Below are positions 26,062 to 34,874 of a stretch of DNA of 64,000 nucleotides, one piece after another. The notes below the pieces were generated by a model, which had not been told where the DNA came from, did not search any database, and worked only from the letters and a program-made list of their open reading frames with translations. This stretch comes from Stenotrophomonas sp. UBA2629 (lineage in GTDB: Bacteria > Pseudomonadota > Gammaproteobacteria > Xanthomonadales > Xanthomonadaceae), in the NCBI GenBank assembly GCA_002359895.1, contig DEOB01000007.1, positions 62,251 through 126,250 on the forward strand. The letters are read 5' to 3'. How positions within the stretch are numbered: position 1 is the first letter of the stretch; each line of letters opens with the position of its first letter. The translations under genes and the position numbers were made by a program.

Positions 26062-26751
26062 ATGCGCCTGTTGCTTGTTGAAGACAACCCCGACCTGGCT
26101 GACGCGATCATTCGTCGCATGCGCCGCAGTGGGCACGCAGTGGATTGGCAGGCCGACGGTCTGGCAGCAGCCAGCGTGCTGCGCTATCAGAGTTTTGATC
26201 TGGTCGTGTTGGATATCGGGCTGCCAAAACTCGATGGCCTGCGCGTGCTGGCCGGCATGCGCGAGCGCGGCGACCGGACTCCGGTGTTGATGCTTACCGC
26301 ACGCGACGGCATTGAGGACCGTGTGCAGGCATTGGATGTCGGTGCCGACGATTACCTCGGAAAACCCTTTGATTTCCGCGAATTCGAGGCGCGTTGTCGG
26401 GTGCTGTTGCGACGTGCGCGTGGTCAGGCCAGTGAAGTGGTGCAGGTCGGCGGCTTCCAGTTCGACAACGCGGCGCACCGCGTGAGCCTGGACGGGGAGC
26501 TGATTGAACTGCCCAACCGTGAGTACCGGCTGCTGGAGATTCTGGTCGGGAAATTGGGCCAGGTTGTCGGCAAAGATGACATCGGCAATGGCCTTTTCGG
26601 CTTTGACGATGAGGCTGGGCCCAACGCCATTGAGTTGTACATCGGGCGTCTGCGCAAAAAACTCAGTGGCGCGCCGCTGCGCATCACCACCGTGCGCGGC
26701 GTGGGTTACATGCTGGAGACCAAGGGGGCTGAGGCGGATGCAAAACCCTGA
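26062..26751 (+). CDS. tctD: TctD-type response regulator
   Basis: This 229-residue OmpR-family regulator starts at the ATG at 26062. The receiver domain has LLLVEDNPDL, the phosphoacceptor Asp51 in LVVLDIGLP, MLTARDG and the Lys of LGKPFD. The C-terminal winged helix ends IELYIGRLRKKL and TTVRGVGYML. It is divergent from the porin-citH operon it probably controls. Its stop lies 14 bases inside the sensor kinase gene. Confidence 0.92.
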   Translation: MRLLLVEDNPDLADAIIRRMRRSGHAVDWQADGLAAASVLRYQSFDLVVLDIGLPKLDGLRVLAGMRERGDRTPVLMLTARDGIEDRVQALDVGADDYLGKPFDFREFEARCRVLLRRARGQASEVVQVGGFQFDNAAHRVSLDGELIELPNREYRLLEILVGKLGQVVGKDDIGNGLFGFDDEAGPNAIELYIGRLRKKLSGAPLRITTVRGVGYMLETKGAEADAKP

Positions 26752-28123
26752 TGCCCCGGCGCCCATATCGCTGAGGCGCACGCTGCTGCTGTACCTCGGT
26801 GTGCTGCTGGCAGTGTTTGCGGTGGCGCTGCTGTTTGCCGCGCGCGACTACGGCCAGCGGGCCGCCAACCGTTCCTACGATCACCTGTTGGTGTCCTCGG
26901 CACTGTCCATCGCCGATTCGGTGGCCCTGGTTGAGGGCCAGTGGCAGGTGGACCTGCCGTATGCGGCGCTGGATCTGTTGTCGATGGCCGAAGAGGACCG
27001 CGTGTTCTACCGCGTGGCCGACAGCCAGGGCCGGTTGATCACCGGCTATGCCGATCTGCCTGCGCCGCGTCGCACGCCGGATAATCGCCCGCAGTTGTTC
27101 GACGCCCAGTACAGCGGTGAGGCCGTGCGCTTTGTGGTGGTCACACGCAGCTTCGCAGCGGCCTCGGCGCAGGGCGAAGTGCAGGTACAGGTGGGGCAGA
27201 CCCGCCGCGCCCGTGCGCTGCTTGCGCAGGAGATGGTGAACCGCGCGCTGTTGGCCATCAGCCTGTTGTCGGGGTTGCTGTTGGCCTTGGTCGCCTTTGC
27301 GGTGCACCGCGTATTCCGGCCGCTGGTGCGGGTGGAGCGTGAGTTGTCACGTCGTGAGCCCTCTGATCTCAGGCCACTGGATGCACGCGTGCCGCGCGAG
27401 ATGGACCAGATGGTGGCCGCGTTGAATCGCTTCATGGAGCGCCTTTCCAGCAGCAACGAAACCCTGCGTGCGTTCATGGCCGAAGCTGCACACCAGATGC
27501 GCACGCCGCTGGCGGCGCTGCGTGCGCAGGCGCAGTTGGCGCTGGACGACGAAGACCCGCAGGACATGCATCGCAGCCTGCAGGCCATCGAGCGCAACGC
27601 CACGCATATGAGCCGCCTGCTCAACCAACTGCTCAGCGATGCCAGCGTCATCCATCGCTCGCATCTGCAGCGTTTTCAATCGGTGGATTTGGCCGAGATC
27701 GTGCACCAGGCCCTGCACGAGGCCTTGCCACAGGCCGGGCCCGTGCCACGCGTACAACTGGCCATGACCAATGCCGGCGTGCAGGTCAACGGCGATGCCT
27801 TGCTATTGCGTGAGGCGATCAAAAACCTGGTGGACAACGCACTCAAGTACGGCGACAACAAAGCACTGCAGATCGCGTTGACCGTGGATGAAAAGCATGT
27901 CGTGCTGACCATTGCCGACCACGGCCCGGGCATCACCGCAGCCGATGCCGAGCGCGTTTTCGAGCGTTTTGGACGCGGCGAAAACGCGCCAGCAGGCGGC
28001 GCCGGGTTGGGGCTGGCCATCGTCAAGCGCGTGGTGGACAGCCATGGTGGAAACATCGACCTGAGCAATCGTCCACAAGGCGGTTTGGTAGCCACCATTC
28101 GCCTGCCCAGGAGTGGGGCATGA
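26738..28123 (+). CDS. tctE: TctE-type sensor histidine kinase
   Basis: This 461-residue kinase starts at the ATG at 26738. One membrane helix (about 15-36), a periplasmic domain, a second helix (about 170-190), HAMP and a DHp domain with His252 in AEAAHQMRTPLAALRAQ are followed by the ATP-binding domain (KNLVDNALKYG, ADHGPGI, GLGLAIVK). Periplasmic ligand sensing fits tricarboxylate recognition. It overlaps tctD by 14 bases and the solute-binding-protein gene by four. Confidence 0.92.
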   Translation: MQNPDAPAPISLRRTLLLYLGVLLAVFAVALLFAARDYGQRAANRSYDHLLVSSALSIADSVALVEGQWQVDLPYAALDLLSMAEEDRVFYRVADSQGRLITGYADLPAPRRTPDNRPQLFDAQYSGEAVRFVVVTRSFAAASAQGEVQVQVGQTRRARALLAQEMVNRALLAISLLSGLLLALVAFAVHRVFRPLVRVERELSRREPSDLRPLDARVPREMDQMVAALNRFMERLSSSNETLRAFMAEAAHQMRTPLAALRAQAQLALDDEDPQDMHRSLQAIERNATHMSRLLNQLLSDASVIHRSHLQRFQSVDLAEIVHQALHEALPQAGPVPRVQLAMTNAGVQVNGDALLLREAIKNLVDNALKYGDNKALQIALTVDEKHVVLTIADHGPGITAADAERVFERFGRGENAPAGGAGLGLAIVKRVVDSHGGNIDLSNRPQGGLVATIRLPRSGA

Positions 28124-29175
28124 AACAACTGTTCGCAATGCTGTTGGTGGCGCTGTTTGCAGCGCCTGCGCAGGCAGCGCCCGGCGACGTGCAGCGCTTT
28201 CCGGCACAGGGGCCTGTCACCGCGCAGCTGCGCATCCATGGCACTACCGACATCGAAGTGTTTGCCGTGGTGATCGCCGACTACCAGCGGCTTTATCCCG
28301 GCACCGAGGTGGTCTACGAGGACATCATCACCCAGGATCTGTATGCACGTTACCTGCGTGACCGACAGTTGCCGACCTCGCCGGACGTGTTGATTTCCAG
28401 CGGTATGGATCTACAGACGAAGCTGGTCAACGACGGCCACGCACTGGCGCATCGTTCGCCACAGACCGATGCGGTGCCGGCATGGGCGAAGTGGCGCAAC
28501 GAGGCCTTCGGCATCAGCTACGAGCCGGTCGCAATGGTCTACAACACGCGTGCATTGCCCGCTGCCAAGGTGCCGCACACCCGCCGCCAGCTGTTGGACC
28601 TGCTGCGTGCCGAAGGCGCGCCCCTGCGCGGCAAGGTGGGGACGTATGACATCGAACGCAGCAGCGTGGGCTATCTGTTGGCTACCCAGGACGCGCAGCG
28701 CGGCAGCATTGCCAGCGCATTGCTGGCTGCACTGGGCGACAACGGCGTGGTGCGAGAGGAACGCACCGGCGTGCTGCTGGACAAGGTGAGCAGGGGCGAG
28801 TTGTCGCTGGTCTACAACGTGTTGGGTTCGTATGCACAAGCGCGCATTGATGCGGGCGCATCGCTGGGCATCGTCGAGCCGGAGGACTACACCTTGGTGG
28901 TACTGCGCACGGCAGTGATCCCGCGCACCAGTGCGCACGTGGTCGAAGCCAAGCGCTTTCTGGACTACCTGCTGTCACCACGTGGTCAGCAGGTGCTGTC
29001 ACGCGAAGCGCGATTGATGCCGATCATTCAAGGCAATGGCGGCGACAGCGACCCGGCACGTAACCTGCGTCCGATTCAACTGGGGCCGGGTTTGCTGGTG
29101 TATCTGGATGCGTTGAAGCGGCGCCAGTTTCTGGATGTCTGGCGCAGCAGCGTGGTGGAGCCGGGTAAGAAGTAG
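28120..29175 (+). CDS. Solitary periplasmic solute-binding protein of the tctDE operon
   Basis: This 351-residue exported protein has a signal peptide ending APAQAAPGD and the extracellular solute-binding family 1 / iron-type fold (IEVFAVVIADYQRLYP, PDVLISSGMDLQTKLV, GKVGTYDIERSSVGYL). No ABC permease or ATPase lies nearby. The ATG overlaps the tctE stop by four bases, so translation is coupled to the sensor. It may present the ligand to TctE instead of feeding a transporter; that is inference. Confidence 0.82.
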   Translation: MKQLFAMLLVALFAAPAQAAPGDVQRFPAQGPVTAQLRIHGTTDIEVFAVVIADYQRLYPGTEVVYEDIITQDLYARYLRDRQLPTSPDVLISSGMDLQTKLVNDGHALAHRSPQTDAVPAWAKWRNEAFGISYEPVAMVYNTRALPAAKVPHTRRQLLDLLRAEGAPLRGKVGTYDIERSSVGYLLATQDAQRGSIASALLAALGDNGVVREERTGVLLDKVSRGELSLVYNVLGSYAQARIDAGASLGIVEPEDYTLVVLRTAVIPRTSAHVVEAKRFLDYLLSPRGQQVLSREARLMPIIQGNGGDSDPARNLRPIQLGPGLLVYLDALKRRQFLDVWRSSVVEPGKK

Positions 29176-29238
29176 GTGCGTGATTGCGGGCTTGAATGAC
29201 GCGCCGGCACATGCGCTGACCGCAACCGGCGTCTCATG

Positions 29239-29305
29239 CCTTCTCCCGCGTGGCGGGACAGCAGCCCCCTTCTTTGGCGAAGTTGCGCGAAGGGCGGATG
29301 CGGGG
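29239..29305. repeat. Palindromic intergenic element, copy 3 (degenerate)
   Basis: CCTTCTCCCGC with a broken arm (TGGCGGGACAG), then CAGCCCCCTTCTT and a closing GGGCGGATGCGGGG. It resembles the copy at 29510 more than the perfect palindromes. Confidence 0.65.
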
Positions 29306-29347
29306 ATTTTGGCTTTTGCCGTGAAGCAGAGCCTGATGCAAAAGGCC

Positions 29348-29390
29348 TCCCCTCACCCCAACCCCTCTCCCGCGCGCGGGAGAAGGGCTT
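29348..29390. repeat. Palindromic intergenic element, copy 4
   Basis: The long-flank form: CCTCACCCCAACCC, then CCCTCTCCCGC, a short loop and GCGGGAGAAGGG. It matches the copies at 20551 and 33037 but lacks the CAAAGC edge. Confidence 0.75.
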
Positions 29391-29436
29391 CAAGCACAAA
29401 AGCTCTTGATCCCTGCGGGCATCGTCGTGATCTGCA

Positions 29437-29474
29437 CAGGTATCGCAGCGGTTGAACACCGGCTTGGCGGCGGT
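29437..29474. pseudogene. Decayed duplicate of the glnS 3' end
   Basis: CAGGTATCGC at 29437-29446 and a 27-base block at 29448-29474 match the true glnS end (29599-29608 and 29621-29647) with one mismatch in the block and a 12-base gap between the parts. The fragment corresponds to the last codons of glnS on the minus strand. A palindromic element separates it from the intact gene. Confidence 0.75.
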
Positions 29475-29509
29475 AGGTGTGGCCGATCCAAGACATGCGA
29501 CGAAGCAAT

Positions 29510-29576
29510 CCCTTCTCCCGCGTGGCGGGACAGCAGCCCCCTTCTTGGGGGAAGGGGGCCGAAGGGCGGATGAGGG
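29510..29576. repeat. Palindromic intergenic element, copy 5
   Basis: CCCTTCTCCCGC, TGGCGGGACAG, CAGCCCCCTTCTTGGGGGAAG and a closing GAAGGGCGGATGAGGG. It stands directly after the glnS stop, and the minus-strand reading could act as a terminator. Confidence 0.7.
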
Positions 29577-29587
29577 CAGCTCTGGAC

Positions 29588-31339
29588 TCAGCCAGCCCAG
29601 GTATCGCGCAAGGTCACGCTGCGGTTGAACACCGGCTTGGCAGCGGTGTGGTCGCGGCGGTCGGCGACAAAGTAACCCGTGCGCTCGAACTGGAACGACT
29701 GCTCCGGCGTAGCCAACGCAGCGGACGGCTCAACGTAACCGGTGACCACCTTGCGCGATTGCGGGTTCAGATAATCGCGGTAGGTTTTGCCTTCGGATTC
29801 GTCGTCCGGATTCTCCACTGAGAACAGGCGGTCGTACAGGCGTACTTCGGCTTCAACCGCGTGCTGGGCGCTCACCCAATGAATGGTGCCCTTGATCTTG
29901 CGGTTGGCACCTTCCATGCCCGGACGCGATTCCGGGTCCAGCCAGCCACGCAGTTCAATGATGTCACCGGCATCGTTCTTGATGACTTCATCGACGCGGG
30001 CAATGCCGGCGCCGCGCAGGCGTACTTCGCCGCCGGGCACCAGGCGCTTCCAGCCCTTCGGCGGAACTTCGGCAAAATCTTCGCGCTCGATCCACAGCTC
30101 GCGGCCGAACGGAATTTCACGCGTGCCAAAGCTCTCATCCTTGGGATGGTTGCTGAAGGTCAGCGTCTCTTCGTGGCCTTCCGGCAGGTTGGTCAGCACC
30201 AGCTTGATCGGGTCGATCACCGCCATGCGGCGCGCCGCTGCGCTGTCCAGATCCTCACGCAACGCACCTTCCAGTACGCTGAAGTCGATCATCGAGTTCT
30301 GCTTGGAGATGCCCACGCGCTCGGCGAACAGACGCATCGCCGCCGGGGTGTAGCCGCGACGACGCAGGCCCTGCAGGGTGGGCATGCGCGGGTCGTCCCA
30401 ACCATTCACCAGGTTCTCGGTGACCAGCGCCATCAGCTTGCGCTTGCTCATCACCGTGTAGTTGATGTTCAAGCGCGAGAACTCGATCTGGCGCGGCTTG
30501 GCGGCTTCACGCGGCAGGCCCTTATCCACCAGCGGCTGGGTCAGCGCGTTGTCGTGGGCGTAGTCGACGTTGTCCACGCACCAGTCGTACAGCGGACGAT
30601 GGTCTTCAAACTCCAGCGTGCACAGTGAGTGGGTGATGCCTTCCAGCGAATCGCCCAGCGCATGCGCGAAGTCGTACATCGGATAGATGGGCCAAGCGTT
30701 GCCGGTGTTCTGGTGTTCAACGTGCTTGATGCGGTAGATGGCCGGGTCACGCAGGTTGATGTTGCCGCTGGCCATGTCGATCTTGGCGCGCACGGTGCGG
30801 GCACCATCGGGGAACTCACCGGCGCGCATGCGCGCGAACAGGTCCAGGTTTTCTTCGACGCTGCGCTCGCGGTACGGCGACGGGCGGCCCGGCTCGGTCA
30901 AGGTGCCGCGGTAGGCGCGCACTTCTTCGGCCGACAGGTCGCAGACATAGGCCTTGCCGTCACGGATCAGCTTCTGCGCAGCCAGGTAATAGGCGTCGAA
31001 ATAATCCGAGGCGTGGCGCAGTTCGTTCCACTCAAAGCCCAGCCAGCGCACGTCGTCCTGGATGGCGGCCACGTATTCCGGGTCTTCCTTGGCCGGGTTG
31101 GTGTCGTCAAAACGCAGGTTGCACACGCCATTGAACTCGCCGGCAATGCCGAAGTTCAGGCAGATCGACTTGGCATGGCCAATGTGCAGGTAGCCATTGG
31201 GCTCGGGCGGGAAGCGGGTCTTGATGGCCGTGTGCTTGCCGCTGGCCAGGTCCTCACGGACGATCTGGCGGATGAAATCGCGCTTCTCGGCGGGGGCGGT
31301 TTCCGGCGTGGCGTCGGCGGCAGGCGTGTTCTCGGACAT
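29588..31339 (-). CDS. glnS: Glutamine-tRNA ligase
   Basis: GlnRS charges tRNA-Gln. The 583-residue protein starts at the ATG at 31339 (MSENTPAADATPETAP); a short acidic Ala/Pro N-terminal stretch is added relative to E. coli (554 residues). The class I motifs are present: PPEPNGYLHIGHAKS and VMSKRKL. FDDTNPAKEDPEYV and the C-terminal anticodon domain (SQHAVEAEVRLYDRLF-like) are intact. Convergent with the tctDE operon, from which it is separated by repeats. Confidence 0.96.
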   Translation of the reverse strand: MSENTPAADATPETAPAEKRDFIRQIVREDLASGKHTAIKTRFPPEPNGYLHIGHAKSICLNFGIAGEFNGVCNLRFDDTNPAKEDPEYVAAIQDDVRWLGFEWNELRHASDYFDAYYLAAQKLIRDGKAYVCDLSAEEVRAYRGTLTEPGRPSPYRERSVEENLDLFARMRAGEFPDGARTVRAKIDMASGNINLRDPAIYRIKHVEHQNTGNAWPIYPMYDFAHALGDSLEGITHSLCTLEFEDHRPLYDWCVDNVDYAHDNALTQPLVDKGLPREAAKPRQIEFSRLNINYTVMSKRKLMALVTENLVNGWDDPRMPTLQGLRRRGYTPAAMRLFAERVGISKQNSMIDFSVLEGALREDLDSAAARRMAVIDPIKLVLTNLPEGHEETLTFSNHPKDESFGTREIPFGRELWIEREDFAEVPPKGWKRLVPGGEVRLRGAGIARVDEVIKNDAGDIIELRGWLDPESRPGMEGANRKIKGTIHWVSAQHAVEAEVRLYDRLFSVENPDDESEGKTYRDYLNPQSRKVVTGYVEPSAALATPEQSFQFERTGYFVADRRDHTAAKPVFNRSVTLRDTWAG

Positions 31340-31495
31340 GGGGAGCGCAGCGTTTTCTGAAGTAAACCGCAAGTTTAGCCGAGGCGGGCCCTGCCTGCCG
31401 CCGATGGGCCTATGCTGGGGCCGCGCAATGCCCTTACCCCATCAGCCGACCGCCGTGGTTGCCGCCGCGCCGGTCTGAACGGCCAAGGAGACGCC

Positions 31496-31762
31496 ATGCA
31501 GCTGGTTTATCAGACAAACAACCTGTTCGACGCGCATCTGGTCAAACATGCGCTGGAAGACGCCGGCATCCCGGCCTTTGTGTTCGGCGAATCGCTGCTG
31601 GGCGCGGGCGGTGAGCTGCCGATTTTTGGCCTGCTGCGGGTCTGCGTGCCCGATATGGCCAAGCCCGAAGCCGATGAAGTCGTCGCCGGCCTGGACTTGG
31701 ACGCGGGGCTGGCCGACCCCATTTCAGATGAGGACGACGCGCCGGACTTTCTGCCGGCCTGA
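31496..31762 (+). CDS. DUF2007-type small protein
   Basis: This 88-residue protein starts at the ATG at 31496 and has the DUF2007 pattern: YQTNNLFDAHLVKHALEDAG, then FVFGESLLGAGGELP and a VCVPDMAKPEADEVV segment. The C-terminus is acidic. Members are described as putative signal-transducing proteins related to PII-like folds; the function is unproven. It is followed 69 bases later by msrA. Confidence 0.75.
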   Translation: MQLVYQTNNLFDAHLVKHALEDAGIPAFVFGESLLGAGGELPIFGLLRVCVPDMAKPEADEVVAGLDLDAGLADPISDEDDAPDFLPA

Positions 31763-31831
31763 ATGCGGGGCCTGGCCACAATGGCTTCGGGAGCCAGTGG
31801 CATCACACACACATATTGGCGAGGAGTGATC

Positions 31832-32503
31832 ATGTTGGGAATCGGCCAAGGGCTGTTGGGCATCGGCGCGTTCAAGCAGCGCCTGCCGCGCCCGGAAGAA
31901 GCACTGCCGGGGCGCGATGCACCGCTGCCGCTGCACAACGTGCATTTCGTCAACGGCCAGCCGTTGCGCGATGATTTCACCGGCCTGCAGGTGCTGGACG
32001 TGGGCCTGGGCTGCTTCTGGGGTGCCGAACGCAAGTTCTGGCAGTTGCCTGGCGTGGTGAGCACGGCGGTGGGCTACCAAGGTGGCGTTACGCCCAACCC
32101 CACGTACGAGGAAGCGTGCTCGGGACTCACCGGCCATACCGAAGTGGTGCGGATCGTGTTTGACCCGGCGCAGGTCAGTTTGGACACCGTGCTGCGTACG
32201 TTCTGGGAGAACCATGACCCTACCCAAGGCATGCGCCAAGGTAACGACACCGGCACGCAATACCGCTCGGCCATCTACTGCCATACACAGGCGCAGTTGG
32301 AGGCGGTGATGGCCAGTCGTGAGGCTTATCAACAGCAGCTGCACGCGGCTGGCTACGGCGACATCACCACCGAGATCGCTTTCCCCGCACCGCCGTTCTA
32401 CTACGCCGAGGATTACCACCAGCAGTACCTGGCCAAAAATCCAAACGGCTACTGCGGTATCGGTGGCACCGGCGTGAGTTGCCCGATCGGCCTGGATGTC
32501 TGA
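31832..32503 (+). CDS. msrA: Peptide methionine sulfoxide reductase A
   Basis: MsrA reduces methionine-S-sulfoxide in proteins. The ATG at 31832 gives 223 residues. Catalytic Cys61 lies in LGCFWGAERKFW. The C-terminal GYCGIGGTGVSCPI holds the two recycling Cys. The family sequence (HTEVVRIVFDP, FWENHDPTQG, TQYRSAIY) is complete. The next gene overlaps its end by eight bases. Confidence 0.95.
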   Translation: MLGIGQGLLGIGAFKQRLPRPEEALPGRDAPLPLHNVHFVNGQPLRDDFTGLQVLDVGLGCFWGAERKFWQLPGVVSTAVGYQGGVTPNPTYEEACSGLTGHTEVVRIVFDPAQVSLDTVLRTFWENHDPTQGMRQGNDTGTQYRSAIYCHTQAQLEAVMASREAYQQQLHAAGYGDITTEIAFPAPPFYYAEDYHQQYLAKNPNGYCGIGGTGVSCPIGLDV

Positions 32504-33017
32504 GGTGATGGTTGCCACACCACGCCAGTTGCTGGTGGTGTGGCATGGCTTCACCGGCGCCACGCATGCGATGGCGGAAGCCTTGGTCGTCTCTGCCCGT
32601 GAAGTGGGTGGCGAGGCAGTGCACGTGCGCATGTTGCACGCCGCCGACGCGACGGCCGAGGATGTGTTGGGCGCAGATGCGGTGGTGTTCGCCACACCGG
32701 AAACGTTGGCCTCGATCAGCGGGGCGATGAAGGATTTTTTCGATCGCAGTTACTACGCGCTGCTGGGTCGCTGCGAAGGCATGCCGTATGCGTTGTTGGT
32801 AACGGCCGGCTCGGACGGACACCCGACCATCGCCCAGTTGCAACGTATCGCGACCGGCCTGCGTTTGCGCGAAGTGGCCGAACCGTTGTTGCTGTGCACG
32901 CACGCCCAGACGCCGGAAGCGATTGCGGCGGTGAAGCAGGTGCCGGCACAGGAGTTGCGACGTGCAGAAGAGCTGGGCGCGCTATTGGCCGCAGGGCTGG
33001 AGCTGGGGGTGTTCTAG
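32496..33017 (+). CDS. Flavodoxin-like / NAD(P)H-dependent oxidoreductase family protein
   Basis: This 173-residue protein starts at the ATG at 32496, overlapping msrA by eight bases; an internal ATG at 32508 is possible. WHGFTGATHAMAEAL resembles the FMN phosphate loop, and DAVVFATPETLASISGAMKDF matches the flavodoxin-fold second loop. The substrate is unknown. Coupling with msrA suggests a redox role, which is inference. Confidence 0.7.
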   Translation: MSEVMVATPRQLLVVWHGFTGATHAMAEALVVSAREVGGEAVHVRMLHAADATAEDVLGADAVVFATPETLASISGAMKDFFDRSYYALLGRCEGMPYALLVTAGSDGHPTIAQLQRIATGLRLREVAEPLLLCTHAQTPEAIAAVKQVPAQELRRAEELGALLAAGLELGVF

Positions 33018-33036
33018 GCGCTGCTGTTGCTTTGCT

Positions 33037-33086
33037 CAAAGCCCCTCTCCCGCCTGCGGGAGAGGGGTTGGGGTGAGGGCGCTTTG
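33037..33086. repeat. Palindromic intergenic element, copy 6 (inverted long-flank form)
   Basis: A perfect 12-base inverted repeat, CCCCTCTCCCGC (33042-33053), CT loop, GCGGGAGAGGGG (33056-33067), followed by TTGGGGTGAGGGCGCTTTG. Read on the other strand this is CAAAGC-GCCCTCA plus palindrome, as at 20551. Confidence 0.85.
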
Positions 33087-33112
33087 AAAGCCCGTAGAGC
33101 GAAGAGCTGAAA

Positions 33113-33166
33113 GCCCCCTCATCCGCCCCTTCGGTGCACCTTCTCCCGTAAACGGGAGAAGGGGGG
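33113..33166. repeat. Palindromic intergenic element, copy 7
   Basis: CCCCCTCATCCGCCCCTTCG, then CCTTCTCCCGT (33139-33149), AA loop, ACGGGAGAAGG (33152-33162) and a G-run. Copies 6 and 7 together occupy the gap between two converging genes. Confidence 0.8.
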
Positions 33167-33197
33167 TATCACGCAACGCGTTGTCGGTGGGTTTGGC

Positions 33198-34163
33198 TCA
33201 GCGGCCCAACTCATCCGCAATGCGCTGACGCAATGCCTGCAGATCCTTGGCGAATGCATCGATGCCGGTTGCCAGCTTTTCAGTAGCCATCGCATCGGCG
33301 GCCATGTCCGCATCGAACCGGGCTTCATCAATCGCGGCGACGGTCACCGCTTCGGCCGCACCTGCCACCAGCTTGCGTGGCAGCTCGCCGAAATCGGCGT
33401 CCAGCTTTTCCAGCAGGTCCGGCGAGATGGTCAAACGATCACAGCCTGCCAGGGCTTCGATCTGTGCGGTGGAACGGAACGAGGCGCCCATCACCACCGT
33501 CGGTGAACCGCGACGCTTGAACTCGGCAAACACGCCGCGCACGAACACCACGCCGGGGTCTTCGTCGATGCTGACCGGAGCTTGGCCGTTGGCCACGTAC
33601 CAATCCAGAATGCGGCCGACAAACGGCGAGATCAAAAACGCGCCCGCTTCCGAGCAGGCCAGCGCCTGGGTCGGGTTGAAGATCAGCGTCAGGTTGCAGT
33701 CGATGCCTTCGGCCTGCAGCACGCGTGCGGCTTCCACGCCGGCCCAGGTGGCGGCGATCTTGATCAGCACCTTGCTGCGCGGCACGCCGGCCGCCTCATA
33801 CATGGCGATGAACGCGCGTGCCTTGGCGATGGTGGCCTCGGTGTTGTGTGCCTGGTCGGCATCCACCTCGGTGGAGACGCGGCCGGGCACCAGCTCGGCC
33901 AGCATCGTGCCCACGCCCACGGTGAGGCGATCGACCACGGCGTTTGCGACAGACGTTGCATCGCCTGCTTGAGCACGGCCCCACTGCAGCTCGCGCTCGA
34001 TCAGGCCGGCGTACACCGGCAGGTCGAGGGCCTTTTTCACCAACGTGGGGTTGGTGGTGCAGTCCACCGGGCGCAGGCGCTTGATGGCGTCGTAATCGCC
34101 GGTGTCGGCGACCACGACGGACAGGTCGCGCAACTGGGCGAGCTTGGAGGGGGCCTGGGTCAT
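33198..34163 (-). CDS. talB: Transaldolase
   Basis: Transaldolase moves a dihydroxyacetone unit between sugar phosphates in the pentose phosphate pathway. The 321-residue protein matches TalB in length. The Schiff-base Lys is in SKVLIKIAATWAGVEAA. CTTNPTLVKKAL near the N-terminus and VVMGASFRSTAQIEALAGCD in the late barrel are typical. It is 36 bases downstream of rnk on the same strand. The 3' side is packed with palindromic elements. Confidence 0.95.
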   Translation of the reverse strand: MTQAPSKLAQLRDLSVVVADTGDYDAIKRLRPVDCTTNPTLVKKALDLPVYAGLIERELQWGRAQAGDATSVANAVVDRLTVGVGTMLAELVPGRVSTEVDADQAHNTEATIAKARAFIAMYEAAGVPRSKVLIKIAATWAGVEAARVLQAEGIDCNLTLIFNPTQALACSEAGAFLISPFVGRILDWYVANGQAPVSIDEDPGVVFVRGVFAEFKRRGSPTVVMGASFRSTAQIEALAGCDRLTISPDLLEKLDADFGELPRKLVAGAAEAVTVAAIDEARFDADMAADAMATEKLATGIDAFAKDLQALRQRIADELGR

Positions 34164-34199
34164 AACGTGTTCCTGTGATGCGGAGCCGACGTGCGGCGC

Positions 34200-34625
34200 T
34201 CAGCGGTTGAGGTCGCCAGCGGCTTCGGGCTGATAGTGGACGTTGGTCACGCGCAGACGCAACTGGCGGCCACCGGGCGCAGTCCAGTCGATGGTCTGGC
34301 CAACCGACAGGCCAAGCAGCGCGCTGCCCACCGGTGCCAGTACCGACACGTGGCCCTTGTCGAAATCCGCTTCGTGCGGGTAGACCAGGGTCAGGGAATG
34401 CTTTTCGTCGTGCAGTTCGTCAACGCATTCCACACGCGAATGCATGGTGACGATGCCTGCGGGAATTTCTTCCGGCGGCAGCACCTGTGCGCGCTCCAGC
34501 TCCAGTGACAGAGCGACGGCGGCAGGGTGCCGGCTCAGGGCCGGGGAGTCGAGCAGGGCTTCGAGGCGAGCCAGGTCGCGGCTCGAAACGGTGATGGATG
34601 GCGGCAGACCGCTGCTACTGGTCAT
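34200..34625 (-). CDS. rnk: Rnk-type regulator of nucleoside diphosphate kinase
   Basis: This 141-residue protein has an N-terminal helical part (SSRDLARLEALLDSP) and a C-terminal GreA-like domain (SLTLVYPHEAD, LAPVGSALLGLSVGQTIDW). Rnk binds RNA polymerase in a GreA-like way but lacks the long coiled coil. Length is typical. It precedes talB. Confidence 0.87.
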   Translation of the reverse strand: MTSSSGLPPSITVSSRDLARLEALLDSPALSRHPAAVALSLELERAQVLPPEEIPAGIVTMHSRVECVDELHDEKHSLTLVYPHEADFDKGHVSVLAPVGSALLGLSVGQTIDWTAPGGRQLRLRVTNVHYQPEAAGDLNR

Positions 34626-34874
34626 TGGATGTTCCTTATCTGTTGAAAAACTATTGAAAAAGCAAGCAAAAGGCGACGCCTTGTCGGCGCCGCCTGATCA
34701 CTATTGTGCGGGTAACACGGGCCGGTTGCGACCCTGTACCGATCATGGGGCCGACCACGTCCGGATGCAATGTGGGGGCCGGGTATGTTCAGGTTTGTGG
34801 CAGGGCCGGCCCGAAAACGGGAGCTTCCGCTGACATCAGTCTGCGGGCTGGCGCAATGGGGGCGGCCCTCCTGC

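Larger units (their letters stand above)
29176..29587. other. Intergenic stretch with three palindromic elements and a decayed copy of the glnS 3' end
   Basis: No gene is seen here. The genes on both sides converge. Palindromic elements lie at 29239-29305, 29348-29390 and 29510-29576. Between the last two is a partial duplicate of the glnS end (29437-29474). Confidence 0.8.
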
